This document shows, piece by piece, positions 34,260 through 43,404 of a DNA stretch of 64,000 bases (positions are counted from its first letter, which is position 1; every line of letters starts with the position of its first letter). The position numbers were made by a program, and so were the translations under genes. The notes below the pieces were generated by a model that did no database searches, was not told where the DNA came from, and worked only from the letters and a program-made list of their open reading frames with translations. This DNA is from Pedobacter cryoconitis (GTDB lineage Bacteria > Bacteroidota > Bacteroidia > Sphingobacteriales > Sphingobacteriaceae), in the NCBI RefSeq assembly GCF_014200595.1, contig NZ_JACHCG010000001.1, positions 930,001 to 994,000 of the forward strand, read 5' to 3'.

Positions 34260-35630
34260 ATGATTACAAATGAAACAATAGTAGCTTTATCAACCCCACC
34301 TGGAGCAGGTGCCATTGGCGTGATCCGTTTATCTGGGAAAGATGCTATTGCAATCGCAAATTCCGTATTTAGCGGAAAGGATCTGTTAAGCCAACCTACA
34401 CATACACTGCATTTTGGATTGATTAAAGATGGTGACATCGTGATTGATGAAGTCGTAGTGAGTTTGTTCGTCGGTCCTAAGTCTTATACTAAAGAAAATG
34501 TGGTAGAGATCTCTTGCCACGGGTCAAATTATATCATTCAGCAGATTATTAATTTATTGATAAAAAAAGGTGCTTCGGCAGCTAAACCAGGAGAATTCAC
34601 ATTAAGAGCGTTTTTGAATGGTGCGATGGATTTATCTCAGGCGGAAGCGGTAGCTGATTTAATTTCTTCAGATTCACAGGCTGCACATAGTGTCGCGATG
34701 AATCAGTTAAGGGGTGGTTTTAGTACGGAATTGAATGTGCTGCGTGAACAGCTGATCCATTTTGCTTCGATGATTGAATTGGAGCTTGATTTTTCTGAGG
34801 AGGATGTGGAGTTTGCGAACAGGGACCAGTTACAGGAATTAATTAATAAGATTACGATTGTATTGAATAAGCTGATCCGTTCTTTTGAATTGGGGAACGT
34901 GATTAAGGAAGGTATCAATACGGTGATTGCAGGCAGGCCGAATGCTGGTAAATCTACCTTGTTGAATGCGTTATTGAATGAGGACAGGGCAATTGTTAGT
35001 GAGATCGCAGGAACGACAAGGGACACGATAGAGGAAGTTTTAAATATCAATGGTATCAACTTTAGATTAATTGATACGGCGGGCATACGCGAAGCGACAG
35101 ACACGATAGAAGCGATAGGGGTAGAGAAGACGATGTTAAAGATTAGCCAGTCTGCTGTTTTAGTTTATTTGTTCGATGTACTGAATTTGACTGCAAATGA
35201 GATTAGAGACGATATTGCAAGTTTATATAAACCAGGGTTAGCGTTTATTGCTGTAGCGAATAAGATTGATTTGTCTTTTAGTGACAGGTTGAAGGAGTTG
35301 AATTTACCTGCTGAGATTAAGTTTATTGGGATATCCGCGAAGGAAAATCAAAATGTGGAGGAACTGAAGGAGTTACTGTATGAGACTGTGATAGGGGATA
35401 AGTTATCGGAGAATCATACGATGGTTACGAATATCAGACATGTTGAAGCGTTGAGGAAGACACAGGAGTCGTTAGATAGCGTTTCGCAAGGTTTGATTAA
35501 CCCGGTGACTTCGGATTTCCTTGCTATTGATATAAAACAGGCCCTTTATTACCTTGGTGAAATCACAGGAAAAGTGACAAATGACGACTTACTGGATAAT
35601 ATATTTAGTAAATTTTGCATCGGGAAATAA
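34260..35630 (+). CDS. mnmE: tRNA modification GTPase MnmE
   Basis: 456 residues. N-terminal tetrahydrofolate-binding domain (ALSTPPGAGAIGVIRLSG), the helical domain, an inserted G domain with GRPNAGKST (G1), DTAGIRE (G3) and NKID (G4), and the C-terminal CxGK motif (FCIGK) with the Cys required for modification. With MnmG it adds the carboxymethylaminomethyl group at U34 of certain tRNAs. The gene is complete and ends at a hairpin terminator; the 3' end is intact, with no sign of an island inserted into it. Confidence 0.97.
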   Translation: MITNETIVALSTPPGAGAIGVIRLSGKDAIAIANSVFSGKDLLSQPTHTLHFGLIKDGDIVIDEVVVSLFVGPKSYTKENVVEISCHGSNYIIQQIINLLIKKGASAAKPGEFTLRAFLNGAMDLSQAEAVADLISSDSQAAHSVAMNQLRGGFSTELNVLREQLIHFASMIELELDFSEEDVEFANRDQLQELINKITIVLNKLIRSFELGNVIKEGINTVIAGRPNAGKSTLLNALLNEDRAIVSEIAGTTRDTIEEVLNINGINFRLIDTAGIREATDTIEAIGVEKTMLKISQSAVLVYLFDVLNLTANEIRDDIASLYKPGLAFIAVANKIDLSFSDRLKELNLPAEIKFIGISAKENQNVEELKELLYETVIGDKLSENHTMVTNIRHVEALRKTQESLDSVSQGLINPVTSDFLAIDIKQALYYLGEITGKVTNDDLLDNIFSKFCIGK

Positions 35631-35663
35631 ACGATATAAGCGGCCATAAATATCTATTAAAAA

Positions 35664-35705
35664 AAATCCTTTATTTGTTTGTAAATAAGGGATTTGTTTT
35701 TTTTT
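35664..35705 (+). terminator. Terminator of mnmE
   Basis: AAATCCTTTATTT pairs with AAATAAGGGATTT (one G-T wobble) around GTTTGT, followed by a nine-T run. Confidence 0.85.
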
Positions 35706-36090
35706 AAGATTCTTGTAAACTTTACGATAACAAGGATCTGCCAGATTTGCGGTAATGTTTTTTTGTTAAGATATCTGTTACGATGTACTGTAGTCAACAT
35801 TGCAGGAAACAGAATCAGAAGGCTCAGGAGCGGAAAGCATAACTTGTCAGAAGTGAAGCTGAAGTGAAAGCAGCTCACATTCTTTGATCTGTAAGCCCCT
35901 TCATTGTCAGTTTCTTATTAGTGATATTCGCTATTTCATGATAAAATACAAAAATAAACTTATTGTTAACTATCTTTGCATTTTTGAAACTATTCTTAAA
36001 CGCTCTCCCTAAAAGCTCCGGTTTATAACCTGAACAATATTTCAGTATCTGGTATATCCTGTTTTCCGGAACATTATAAAATTGAAAATT
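35706..36090 (+). other. Gene-free stretch with a candidate promoter
   Basis: About 385 nt without a convincing gene. A minus-strand frame of 73 codons overlaps the mnmE terminator and has no coding character. TATCTTTG at 35971-35978 is an exact TAnnTTTG match, which would give the next gene a leader of about 110 nt. Nothing else is recognisable. Confidence 0.45.
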
Positions 36091-37128
36091 ATGAATTCAT
36101 CATCCGGTAATACTAAAAAAGAACTATCCTATATCCAGAAGGTCTGGCAGACTGTAGCCATTGTTGCGCTGCTGGTTGTCGTAATACTTATTGCCAGAGT
36201 TGCTTTCAATGTATTATTAATGATTTTAGCGGGAGCACTGATTGCCGTTTACTTTCACGGTTTTGGTGATTTGATTGAGCGTAAGACTAAGCTAAACAGA
36301 AGATTGAGTATGATCATATCTGTTGGCGGGTCTTTTGTGTTCCTGGGCACGCTGCTATGGTTCATGGGGTCAAAAATGCAGGATCAGATTTCAGTACTTT
36401 CAGATTCACTGCCTAATACCATTACCGCAGCAAAGGTTAAAATGGATGAAACCCATACCGGCCGTAAAATACTTACTTATCTTTCCGGTGATAACTCTGA
36501 AAAACTATTCTCCACTGCCCAGCAGTTTTTTAGCACCAGTTTTGGCGTAATGGGTAATCTGTATGTGATTATATTACTGGCTATCTTTTTTACCGCAAAC
36601 CCTTCCATTTATAAAAATGGGATTATTATGCTGATACCGCCTAAAAATAAACCACTGGCAAGAGTTGCAATTGACCGGATCAGTACTGCACTTAAAGGTT
36701 GGTTAAAAGGTACCATGTTATCTATGGTGCTGATTACATTTATGATTGCAACAGGTTTGACCATAATGGGAATTCCCGGCGCAATGGTATTGGCAATGTT
36801 TACCGGGATGTTAAAACTGATTCCGAATTTTGGTTCTATGGCAGCAATGATTCCAGGTGTTTTGCTGGCACTTACTGTAAGTACCAATACGGCAATTATA
36901 GTAGCGTTGATTTATGTCATCTCTCAAACTATAGTAAGTAATATCGTTACTCCGTTAATTCAAAAGCGGATGATCAATTTGCCTCCCGCACTTACGATTA
37001 TCAGTCAGGTTATTATGGGTACCTTATCCGGAGCACTGGGAATTATTCTTGCTGTGCCGCTGCTGGCGATTATAATTATCCTTGTTGATGAATTGTATGT
37101 GAAAAAAATGGAAACGGAACATAGGTAA
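36091..37128 (+). CDS. AI-2E family transporter, second copy
   Basis: 345 residues from the ATG at 36091 (an in-frame TTG lies three codons upstream). Same family as the protein at 33043: paired N-terminal helices, the soluble loop (DSLPNTITAAKVKMDETHTG), KLIPNFGSMAAMIPGVLLAL and the final SNIVTPLIQKRMINLPPALTI segment before two helices. Identity with the first copy looks low, so they are different subfamilies rather than a recent duplication. Substrate unknown. Confidence 0.87.
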   Translation: MNSSSGNTKKELSYIQKVWQTVAIVALLVVVILIARVAFNVLLMILAGALIAVYFHGFGDLIERKTKLNRRLSMIISVGGSFVFLGTLLWFMGSKMQDQISVLSDSLPNTITAAKVKMDETHTGRKILTYLSGDNSEKLFSTAQQFFSTSFGVMGNLYVIILLAIFFTANPSIYKNGIIMLIPPKNKPLARVAIDRISTALKGWLKGTMLSMVLITFMIATGLTIMGIPGAMVLAMFTGMLKLIPNFGSMAAMIPGVLLALTVSTNTAIIVALIYVISQTIVSNIVTPLIQKRMINLPPALTIISQVIMGTLSGALGIILAVPLLAIIIILVDELYVKKMETEHR

Positions 37129-37161
37129 TACTGCCCGTTAAAAAAGGACATACTGAGATAA

Positions 37162-39930
37162 TTAACGCAGCCCCATTGCAACGCTTAAACTTTCAATAAT
37201 TCTTTTTTCCTCACTGTGTCCATCGGTTGATAATCTAAGCAATGGTAGTCCGATAGTTTTCAAAATATGATTCTTTTTGCTGTCCCTTTGCTGTTGCAAT
37301 TCCTTGTCATGGAATGAGACACCATCCACCTCGATAGCTAATACAGGACTTTTATCAATTTTGTTATACAGTAGAAAATCAATTCTTGAATTGTTCCTTA
37401 TGAACCCGATTTCATCTTCAGAGAATAGCTGAAAATCCTGAATAAGATCTCTAAGCCTATATTCTCTGACCATATCAATAGATGAGAATTGCGTATTGTT
37501 TAACAATACATTCTCGCTCAACAGCTTATCAATAATAAGCTCCGCAGCAGATCCTTTTACATTCTTTTTTGATAAAATAAACTTTATAAAAGCCTTATTG
37601 TACTCTTTATACAGCAGGTCAAAAACAGAACAGATGCTGCCCTTGATAATCGTTTCAGCAGGGTCGGTGATATAACAGATATAACGTATCAAATCACCGA
37701 TATTAGTTCCGTGAGGAAGATCCATCGATGCCGGTTTTACTACAATAAACTCTTTAACGGCTCTTGATACGGCAACATTTATCAGGTTGGGGTTATCAAT
37801 AAATGTTCCTATTTTGTTTTTAACTGTATTAAATATAATCACATCTTTTTCTCGTCCCTGGAACTTATGTATAGTGTCGGCTTCTGCTCCGGATGGCAGC
37901 AGTTTTTGCAGTAAAACTGCATGGTCTCTATATGGCGTAACCACTCCAACTTTTGTATAGTCGGCAGCATAGTTCTTACGGATATAGAAATCTGTTTCAT
38001 CTATCTGTCTCTGATTATAATTACCCTTTCCACCCGATATATTTGTCTCAATAATTCTAAATGGATGATTATCCGTATAAGTCATAATAACCAGCTGGTT
38101 ATTATAGTACTTCTTATTGCAGAATCCAATAATTGCAGGATGACATCTGTAATGTTCTTTTAGCAGCACCGATTTAACCTTATCCCGATATAAGCTTTTC
38201 AGCGAGTTCAAAATATTCTGCTTAACATAGTCGTATGCAGGAGATATGTTATAATCAACCCGAAAGCGCTCTGCCGCCTCTTTACTCTGTTTATCTACAA
38301 TGTGGGTAAGCTGCATGCTATCTCCGACAACAACTACATTTCGGCAACATGAAAAACATACGGCAGATTTTATAATATCAACCTGTGAAGATTCATCTAT
38401 AATCAGATAATCAAAAAGATACCCTTTGGGAATGCTCGTGTGCAGCGAAAGGGTAGAGCTTAGAATCACAGGATAACGCTTTGTGAAATCATCAAACTGA
38501 TTACGGTAATTTTTAACATTAAATGCAACTTTGTCTAAACGGTTATATTTTTCAAATAAGACACCATTGAAAACCTCTTTAGAGGTTTCAATAAAATTTT
38601 TAAGATTAGCTTCTTCATTGTTGGCTGCCAACCAGTTTTCAATATCCAGGATTTCGTTTTTTATTTTTGCTATGTATAATTCATAGAATTTGTGGTTAAC
38701 ATAAACAGGTAACTCCTCACTGCGCTGACTAATACTATTGAGGTCAAATAAGCCATATTGCAGAACAAACCTCAGCTTGTTTATTATGGATAACTTGTTT
38801 TCAAGGTTAATAGCTGATAGCAATTTTTTAAAATTCAAAGCCTTTCTGAAATTCCATTTGCGGTGAAATTTCTTGTCGAGCGTAAATTTTATGTGCTGAT
38901 TAAGTGGTTGTTCTGCTTTTATATGGTTAAATTCTAATTCAGCATCTGATAATTTCGTTTTTAAGGTGGCTAATTTATTCCGGTACTCAAAACACTTCAT
39001 GAGTATGGAATCCAAATCACGAACCTCATTCATTGCTTTTGTCAATCGCTCTTCCGAAATCTTAAAATCCTGATTTACCGTTTGCTCATCAATATTGTCG
39101 AAGAATAAAGCTTTATTGTCTTTATTTCCAAGTGACGCTACAATCATTTCATAACCATATTTCTCTAGCTTTTCGCGCACATTGAATACCGCAGTATTAT
39201 TATTTGAAACAATTGCAACAGTTTTGTTCTGTACGATAAGATTGGCTATAATATTCAGGATTGTTTGGGTCTTTCCTGTTCCCGGAGGACCTTCTACTAT
39301 GCTTATGCTATTTCTAAGCGTAGTCTCAACTGCTAGTTTCTGACTTGTGTTACATCCGAAAGGATAGATTAGTGTCTCTTTTGGAATGCTGAGAGCAGGG
39401 TTGATTCCATTAATGTAGTTGGATAGTGCCGATCCTGATTCTAACACATCTATACCATCAAGAGCCTTAAGTAATATGTCAGAGCTTATTTGATTCGGAC
39501 TTTGACTATCTGTTTCTTCTGATGGAATGTCAAATGATACTTCGCCACTTTCTTTCAGTATCTCTTTAAAATAATTGATTACTGATTTCGTCTGACCAAT
39601 ATTCTTTTCTATATCACAGATTTCAATATTGGAATTGTTTTCGATTGGAGAAGAACAACTTTCCCCATTTCGAAAAATCAAATAACGACCATAATTATAA
39701 ACAGTATTATATTTCTTGTTTAATTCACCATTCTCATATATATGCACACTTTCTCGTCGAGATACAAGGGAATAGTATTGTACCTTTTCAGCTCCATAAT
39801 TATAGCTTCCACCATTATTAAATGTGATACGATACCCGTTTTCAGTACGAACAACCGTTGAAATATCTCTTTTGTATTCAAATTCCAGAGATGTTTTGTC
39901 TTTTAAATATACTATGAATGGATGATCCAT
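37162..39930 (-). CDS. Superfamily 1 helicase fused to a C-terminal PD-(D/E)xK nuclease
   Basis: 922 residues. The helicase shows Walker A GPPGTGKT (214-221), motif II in YLIIDESSQVD, motif III GDSMQLTH, motif IV-like EHYRCHP, and motifs V/VI TIHKFQGREKDVI and NVAVSRAVKEF, the Upf1/Dna2-like SF1 set. A long coiled insertion separates motifs I and II. The last 110 residues form a Vsr/DUF2726-like nuclease: RIDFLLYNK, AIEVDGVSFH, then QQRDSKKNHIL and LPLLRLST. Proteins with a helicase joined to a Vsr-like nuclease are known in phage defence (the Hhe type), but no DUF4011 domain is evident here. It stands alone beside a gene remnant. Confidence 0.85.
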   Translation of the reverse strand: MDHPFIVYLKDKTSLEFEYKRDISTVVRTENGYRITFNNGGSYNYGAEKVQYYSLVSRRESVHIYENGELNKKYNTVYNYGRYLIFRNGESCSSPIENNSNIEICDIEKNIGQTKSVINYFKEILKESGEVSFDIPSEETDSQSPNQISSDILLKALDGIDVLESGSALSNYINGINPALSIPKETLIYPFGCNTSQKLAVETTLRNSISIVEGPPGTGKTQTILNIIANLIVQNKTVAIVSNNNTAVFNVREKLEKYGYEMIVASLGNKDNKALFFDNIDEQTVNQDFKISEERLTKAMNEVRDLDSILMKCFEYRNKLATLKTKLSDAELEFNHIKAEQPLNQHIKFTLDKKFHRKWNFRKALNFKKLLSAINLENKLSIINKLRFVLQYGLFDLNSISQRSEELPVYVNHKFYELYIAKIKNEILDIENWLAANNEEANLKNFIETSKEVFNGVLFEKYNRLDKVAFNVKNYRNQFDDFTKRYPVILSSTLSLHTSIPKGYLFDYLIIDESSQVDIIKSAVCFSCCRNVVVVGDSMQLTHIVDKQSKEAAERFRVDYNISPAYDYVKQNILNSLKSLYRDKVKSVLLKEHYRCHPAIIGFCNKKYYNNQLVIMTYTDNHPFRIIETNISGGKGNYNQRQIDETDFYIRKNYAADYTKVGVVTPYRDHAVLLQKLLPSGAEADTIHKFQGREKDVIIFNTVKNKIGTFIDNPNLINVAVSRAVKEFIVVKPASMDLPHGTNIGDLIRYICYITDPAETIIKGSICSVFDLLYKEYNKAFIKFILSKKNVKGSAAELIIDKLLSENVLLNNTQFSSIDMVREYRLRDLIQDFQLFSEDEIGFIRNNSRIDFLLYNKIDKSPVLAIEVDGVSFHDKELQQQRDSKKNHILKTIGLPLLRLSTDGHSEEKRIIESLSVAMGLR

Positions 39931-40057
39931 TAATCTTATTTGTTATAGAAATATAACCTCAAAAATACTAATTTAATCTTTAGGAAATGATAAGGGCTTA
40001 AAAATGATTTTAAACTAAACTAAGCGATTGATTTGCTGAAGATACAGGCCTGGTAAT

Positions 40058-40213
40058 TTATTCATCCTTCACTATTGCAAACCAGCTTGACACATATGCT
40101 GTAAAAGTACCGAATAGTCCAACTCCGGCAGTCATCAATACCGCTGCAATTATCCGTCCTTCGGTAGTTACAGGGAATTTATCACCATAACCTACAGTTG
40201 TGATAGTTATGTT
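40058..40213 (-). pseudogene. 3' remnant of a two-helix potassium channel gene
   Basis: On the minus strand, 51 codons read NITITTVGYGDKFPVTTEGR and on through a pore-lining helix to FAIVKDE and a stop. This is the filter and last helix of a K+ channel, but the frame is blocked just upstream by TGA and TAA and the rest of the gene is missing. It is not a copy of the channel at 16732, whose post-filter sequence is different. The cut edge at about 40213 probably marks a rearrangement junction. Confidence 0.8.
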
Positions 40214-40548
40214 TCATTATACCCGATTTCAATTCTATATTGAAAGTAATGATTTATGGGCAGGGAATCAGCATTGTAGCAGATTATCTTGTAAGGATCT
40301 TATTAAAAAATAAGCTTAAAGAGCTTTGGAAAGCTGCCAGGCTTCACCTTATAACATTTATCTGGCTTACAATAAAAACAGTTTCACAACCCGGCAAATT
40401 GAGATGTTTAGGAGCTCCTAAAATCATAAAAGTTTAGCTGGACTATAAACTCTTTTTATGTATGATAAACAGTTAGAAAGTCAAGTGTAATCAGCAAAAC
40501 ACAATCTCCTGATATACACTGCAAAATCTCAAAATCTTTTTAAGCTTT
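40214..40548. other. Degenerate gene-free DNA
   Basis: No supported gene. A 65-codon plus-strand frame (from TTG at 40240) has no recognisable similarity or good start. A different frame reads YNIYLAYNKNSFTTRQIEMF before a stop near 40430, which looks like the tail of a decayed protein gene. I take the stretch as debris of one or more lost genes next to the channel remnant. Confidence 0.45.
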
Positions 40549-40574
40549 AATAAATCACAATACTGTGATTTATT
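40549..40574. promoter_or_regulatory. 11-bp inverted repeat, likely operator of the lipoprotein gene
   Basis: AATAAATCACA and TGTGATTTATT flank the tetranucleotide ATAC and are exactly complementary. The repeat ends 5 nt before the candidate -7 box at 40580, so a protein bound here would cover the promoter. It contains TCACA-N4-TGTGA half-sites. Confidence 0.6.
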
Positions 40575-40579
40575 GTTGT

Positions 40580-40587
40580 TATTTTTG
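40580..40587 (+). promoter_or_regulatory. Candidate -7 box of the DUF5648-type lipoprotein gene
   Basis: TATTTTTG matches TAnnTTTG, 23 nt before the ATG at 40610. Confidence 0.5.
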
Positions 40588-40609
40588 GACAAAATTTAAT
40601 TCTAACATT

Positions 40610-41611
40610 ATGAAAAAATTATTATTATCGTTAATTACTTTAAGTTTAATTAGTTGCTCAAAAAAAGATGATTTTAAGGACTTTGGCATCCAAAACAAAG
40701 AAATCCAAACTAAAACGAACGGCTTCGTAAACACTCCTACTGATTCACAATCTAAAGTGTGGACAATTATTGATAATCGCTGGGCTATTTATGGCTTTTA
40801 CAGTAGCCACATGCATAAGCATATGTATTCTGATATACCTCTGCCCTCTGAGATTCCTCATACTCAACCTGGTCAGTATTATTACTTTCTGGAAAGGACT
40901 TTAGGAGCAGCTGATGGTGTTGGAAATGGCAATATGATTACATCTTGGTTTAATACTAATAATGAGGATCAAATATTAACTACTAATCCAGGTGAATTAA
41001 ATGGACAAAATGGTTGGAAAAAAGATAGGGATCTTGGTAAAAGTTATACTGGCAATGAGGAAGGAAGTTTCCCTATCTATAGATATTACAGAAGTGCAAC
41101 AAGTTCACACTTTTACACGAGAGATAAAAATGAATTAGGTGATGGAAAAGATGGCTTTGTTTATGAAGGAGTCGCTTTTTACCTTAAGGAACCTGTACCT
41201 ACAGAATACAGGATAAGTGATGGAAGTTTTTATCAGGATAAAAGTACTGGTTCTATATATGTAGTAATGGAAAGCCAGTTAAGAAAGGTTGAATCTGTTG
41301 AAGTTCTTAAAAGAATATTTGATTTTAGAGCAACAGGATTTCTCGATTATTTAGCTACTACAATCATGGATGTCAATAATATTGAGACAATTAAAGGAAC
41401 AAGAGGCTCATCTATATCTGTAAATAGTGTTCTTTATCAGGATATTAATACTGGAATAAGGTATTTGAGTAATCCTAATGATAATCGGGGTAATTTAAAA
41501 ATTATACCTAATGATAAGGTATTTAAAAGGTACCATTTTAATGATAGTTCTATTCAAAAAACGCAAGGTGTGAATAATCTTAGACTGGAAGAGCTTAAAA
41601 TAACGTATTAG
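40610..41611 (+). CDS. Lipoprotein with DUF5648-like repeats
   Basis: 333 residues from the ATG at 40610, chosen over an upstream GTG because it begins a clean lipoprotein signal, MKKLLLSLITLSLISCSKK. Residues about 45-190 contain two divergent DUF5648-type units, best seen in IYRYYRSATSSHFYTRD followed by GFVYEGVAFYL; the first unit has YGFYSSHMHKHMYS. The C-terminal 130 residues have repeated FYQDKSTGSIYVV / LYQDINTGIRYLS elements. These repeats occur in secreted proteins and are thought to mediate binding. Probably surface-exposed; function unknown. Followed by a long perfect palindrome. Confidence 0.75.
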   Translation: MKKLLLSLITLSLISCSKKDDFKDFGIQNKEIQTKTNGFVNTPTDSQSKVWTIIDNRWAIYGFYSSHMHKHMYSDIPLPSEIPHTQPGQYYYFLERTLGAADGVGNGNMITSWFNTNNEDQILTTNPGELNGQNGWKKDRDLGKSYTGNEEGSFPIYRYYRSATSSHFYTRDKNELGDGKDGFVYEGVAFYLKEPVPTEYRISDGSFYQDKSTGSIYVVMESQLRKVESVEVLKRIFDFRATGFLDYLATTIMDVNNIETIKGTRGSSISVNSVLYQDINTGIRYLSNPNDNRGNLKIIPNDKVFKRYHFNDSSIQKTQGVNNLRLEELKITY

Positions 41612-41623
41612 AAATCTGAAAGG

Positions 41624-41681
41624 TATAAAGCTTTAATAGTAAAGGGGGATTAATATCCCCCTTTACTATTAAAGCTTTATA
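41624..41681. repeat. Perfect 27-bp inverted repeat with 4-nt loop
   Basis: Arms 41624-41650 and 41655-41681 are exactly complementary; the inner part is AAAGGGGGAT-TAAT-ATCCCCCTTT. It begins 12 nt after the lipoprotein stop and probably acts as its 3' end, though no T run of more than three follows. Confidence 0.9.
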
Positions 41682-41702
41682 GGTATCTGAATATCTGGTA
41701 AT

Positions 41703-41718
41703 TTACCTGATCAGGTAA
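41703..41718. promoter_or_regulatory. 16-nt palindrome, candidate TetR operator
   Basis: TTACCTGATCAGGTAA is a perfect palindrome 160 nt before the TetR-family gene. TetR dimers bind palindromes of this size and usually repress their own genes. The remaining gap up to 41878 shows no other feature. Confidence 0.5.
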
Positions 41719-41878
41719 TATACTGGTGAAGTATCATGTGAAATACTAACCAAAATTTGAAATATAAACGTTTGCGGGCTTTATAAGCATTATAAAATAG
41801 TTTTTGAAGAAAGTCTTCAAAATAAGGAATAAATAATAGATGAAAAAACCGGAAATTGCGCTATAAATACCTTAAAAC

Positions 41879-42511
41879 ATGACTAGAAAGATAACAAGTG
41901 GTCCAATCAGGAATAAGGAAAGAACCAAGGATAAACTGATGACTGCTGTTGGAGCCATTTTGAAAAAAGAAGGCTTTACGGGCTTAAATGTAAGTAAGGT
42001 AGCAACAAAAGCCAATCTGGACAGGAAACTTATTTATGATTATTATGGCAGTATGGAAGGACTGGTAAAGGAATATTTGAACAGCCATGACTTTTTTACA
42101 GTAAACATTGATCAGACAAAGGAGATCGTGGAAAAAAGCAGAAGTGATCATGGTAAAGAAATGATCAGTAATGTATTGGAGAATCAGCTTGATTCACTTG
42201 TTACTAATGGAGAGCTGCGCAAGATTATAAGTTGGGGGATAAGTGAAAGTTCAAAATCCTTAGAAGAATTAAACCAAAAGCGTGAGTTTTTGGGTGAACA
42301 GTTTTTCTCTGAAATTACAGACGAATATTTTAAAAGTAAAGATAAAAATATCAGGCCTGTTGTCGCGCTATTGATTGGGGGTATTTATTATTTAACTTTA
42401 ATTGCCCACACCAATAATGGCCTTGTATGTGGGATAGATATTCGGAAAAAGGAAGCACAGGAAGAAATAAAGAAGACTCTTAAACAGATTATTGAATCGA
42501 CCTATTCTTAA
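41879..42511 (+). CDS. TetR-family transcriptional regulator
   Basis: 210 residues. The N-terminal helix-turn-helix domain (20-65) reads TKDKLMTAVGAILKKEGFTG and NVSKVATKANLDRKLIYDYY, the classic TetR DNA-binding region. The C-terminal ligand-binding domain (70-210) is all-helical and unassigned. No target gene is adjacent apart from the lipoprotein gene upstream and the sigma factor gene downstream. The N-terminal ten residues are strongly basic. Confidence 0.88.
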   Translation: MTRKITSGPIRNKERTKDKLMTAVGAILKKEGFTGLNVSKVATKANLDRKLIYDYYGSMEGLVKEYLNSHDFFTVNIDQTKEIVEKSRSDHGKEMISNVLENQLDSLVTNGELRKIISWGISESSKSLEELNQKREFLGEQFFSEITDEYFKSKDKNIRPVVALLIGGIYYLTLIAHTNNGLVCGIDIRKKEAQEEIKKTLKQIIESTYS

Positions 42512-42698
42512 ATTATTGAATAACCTCTGGTTTCATCTGCGCACTCCTCAAATTGAGCTGTGATGATAAAAAATATTTATGTAAGTTTGTTAAGAGGCGA
42601 TTATCATATTGTTACCTAACAGCTAACAACCGTCTCCTAATTCTCAACTCTTGTTTTATTTCTTTTAAATTGCTCGGTGGCATTGAATATCGGTTATA

Positions 42699-43292
42699 AT
42701 GAAAATGTATTCTGAATTTACGGATGCGGAATTGGTTCGTCTTATAAAAGACAGGAACCATGAAGCGTTTGCAGAGATCTATAACAGATATGCAGTGCTG
42801 ATGTTTTACAAAGTAAATCAAATGCTAAGGGACGAAGAGCCATCTAAGGATCTTGTGCAAGATTTATTTGTCAGCCTCTGGGATAAGCCAGAACTGATTC
42901 AGGAAAACAATAATATTGCCGGGTACCTTTACATCGGGGTTAGAAACCGCGTATTGAAATTCATACAACGCAACAAACTTAAAAATGATCACATTTCTTC
43001 CTTAGCACAATATGCTTCAGAAGTTAGTATGGAAACCATACAGGACATCGATGAACGTGAGTTGAAAATCATTGTACAGCGGGAGATTGATAATCTGCCT
43101 GCTAAAATGAAGATCATATTTGAAATGAGCCGCAGGGATAACCTTTCTCATGCTGAAATTGCCGGAAAACTAGGCCTTTCAGATCAAACTGTTAAAAAGC
43201 AGGTCAATAATGCCCTGAAAATTCTTCGTTCAAAACTAGCCGTTTATGCCCCCCTCGGACTAATTATTATTGAACTTTCCAAAAGATGTTAA
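42699..43292 (+). CDS. ECF-type RNA polymerase sigma factor
   Basis: 197 residues. Region 2 is seen in FAEIYNRYAVLMFYKVNQM and KDLVQDLFVSLWDKPE; region 4 is a helix-turn-helix LSHAEIAGKLGLSDQTVKKQVNNALKILR. This is the Bacteroidota ECF group that pairs with FecR anti-sigma factors. The FecR gene follows after 112 nt, and SusC with an STN domain follows that, so this factor most likely directs transcription of the SusC operon when substrate binds the receptor. A short hydrophobic C-terminal tail (VYAPLGLIIIEL) is typical of the group. Confidence 0.92.
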   Translation: MKMYSEFTDAELVRLIKDRNHEAFAEIYNRYAVLMFYKVNQMLRDEEPSKDLVQDLFVSLWDKPELIQENNNIAGYLYIGVRNRVLKFIQRNKLKNDHISSLAQYASEVSMETIQDIDERELKIIVQREIDNLPAKMKIIFEMSRRDNLSHAEIAGKLGLSDQTVKKQVNNALKILRSKLAVYAPLGLIIIELSKRC

Positions 43293-43404
43293 TTTTTTAA
43301 CACTGTAAATCAGTTGATTACAATTATTATCTGATTTTTATCAATTCCATCTACGCCCTAACCACTTTTCATCGCTATTACTTATAAATCAGGATAAAAC
43401 TCAG

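Noticed and set aside
34260..35705. Genomic island inserted in the 3' end of mnmE, a known integration site
   Set aside because: The gene end with the CxGK motif and its terminator are intact; no integrase gene or repeated gene end was found downstream.
35657..35878. 73-codon minus-strand frame after mnmE
   Set aside because: Its end lies in the mnmE terminator and the composition looks non-coding.
40240..40437. 65-codon plus-strand frame
   Set aside because: TTG start, no recognisable domain, lies in degenerate DNA; listed only as part of the gene-free stretch.
42612..42821. 69-codon minus-strand frame
   Set aside because: Lies antisense over the start of the ECF sigma gene and has no own features.
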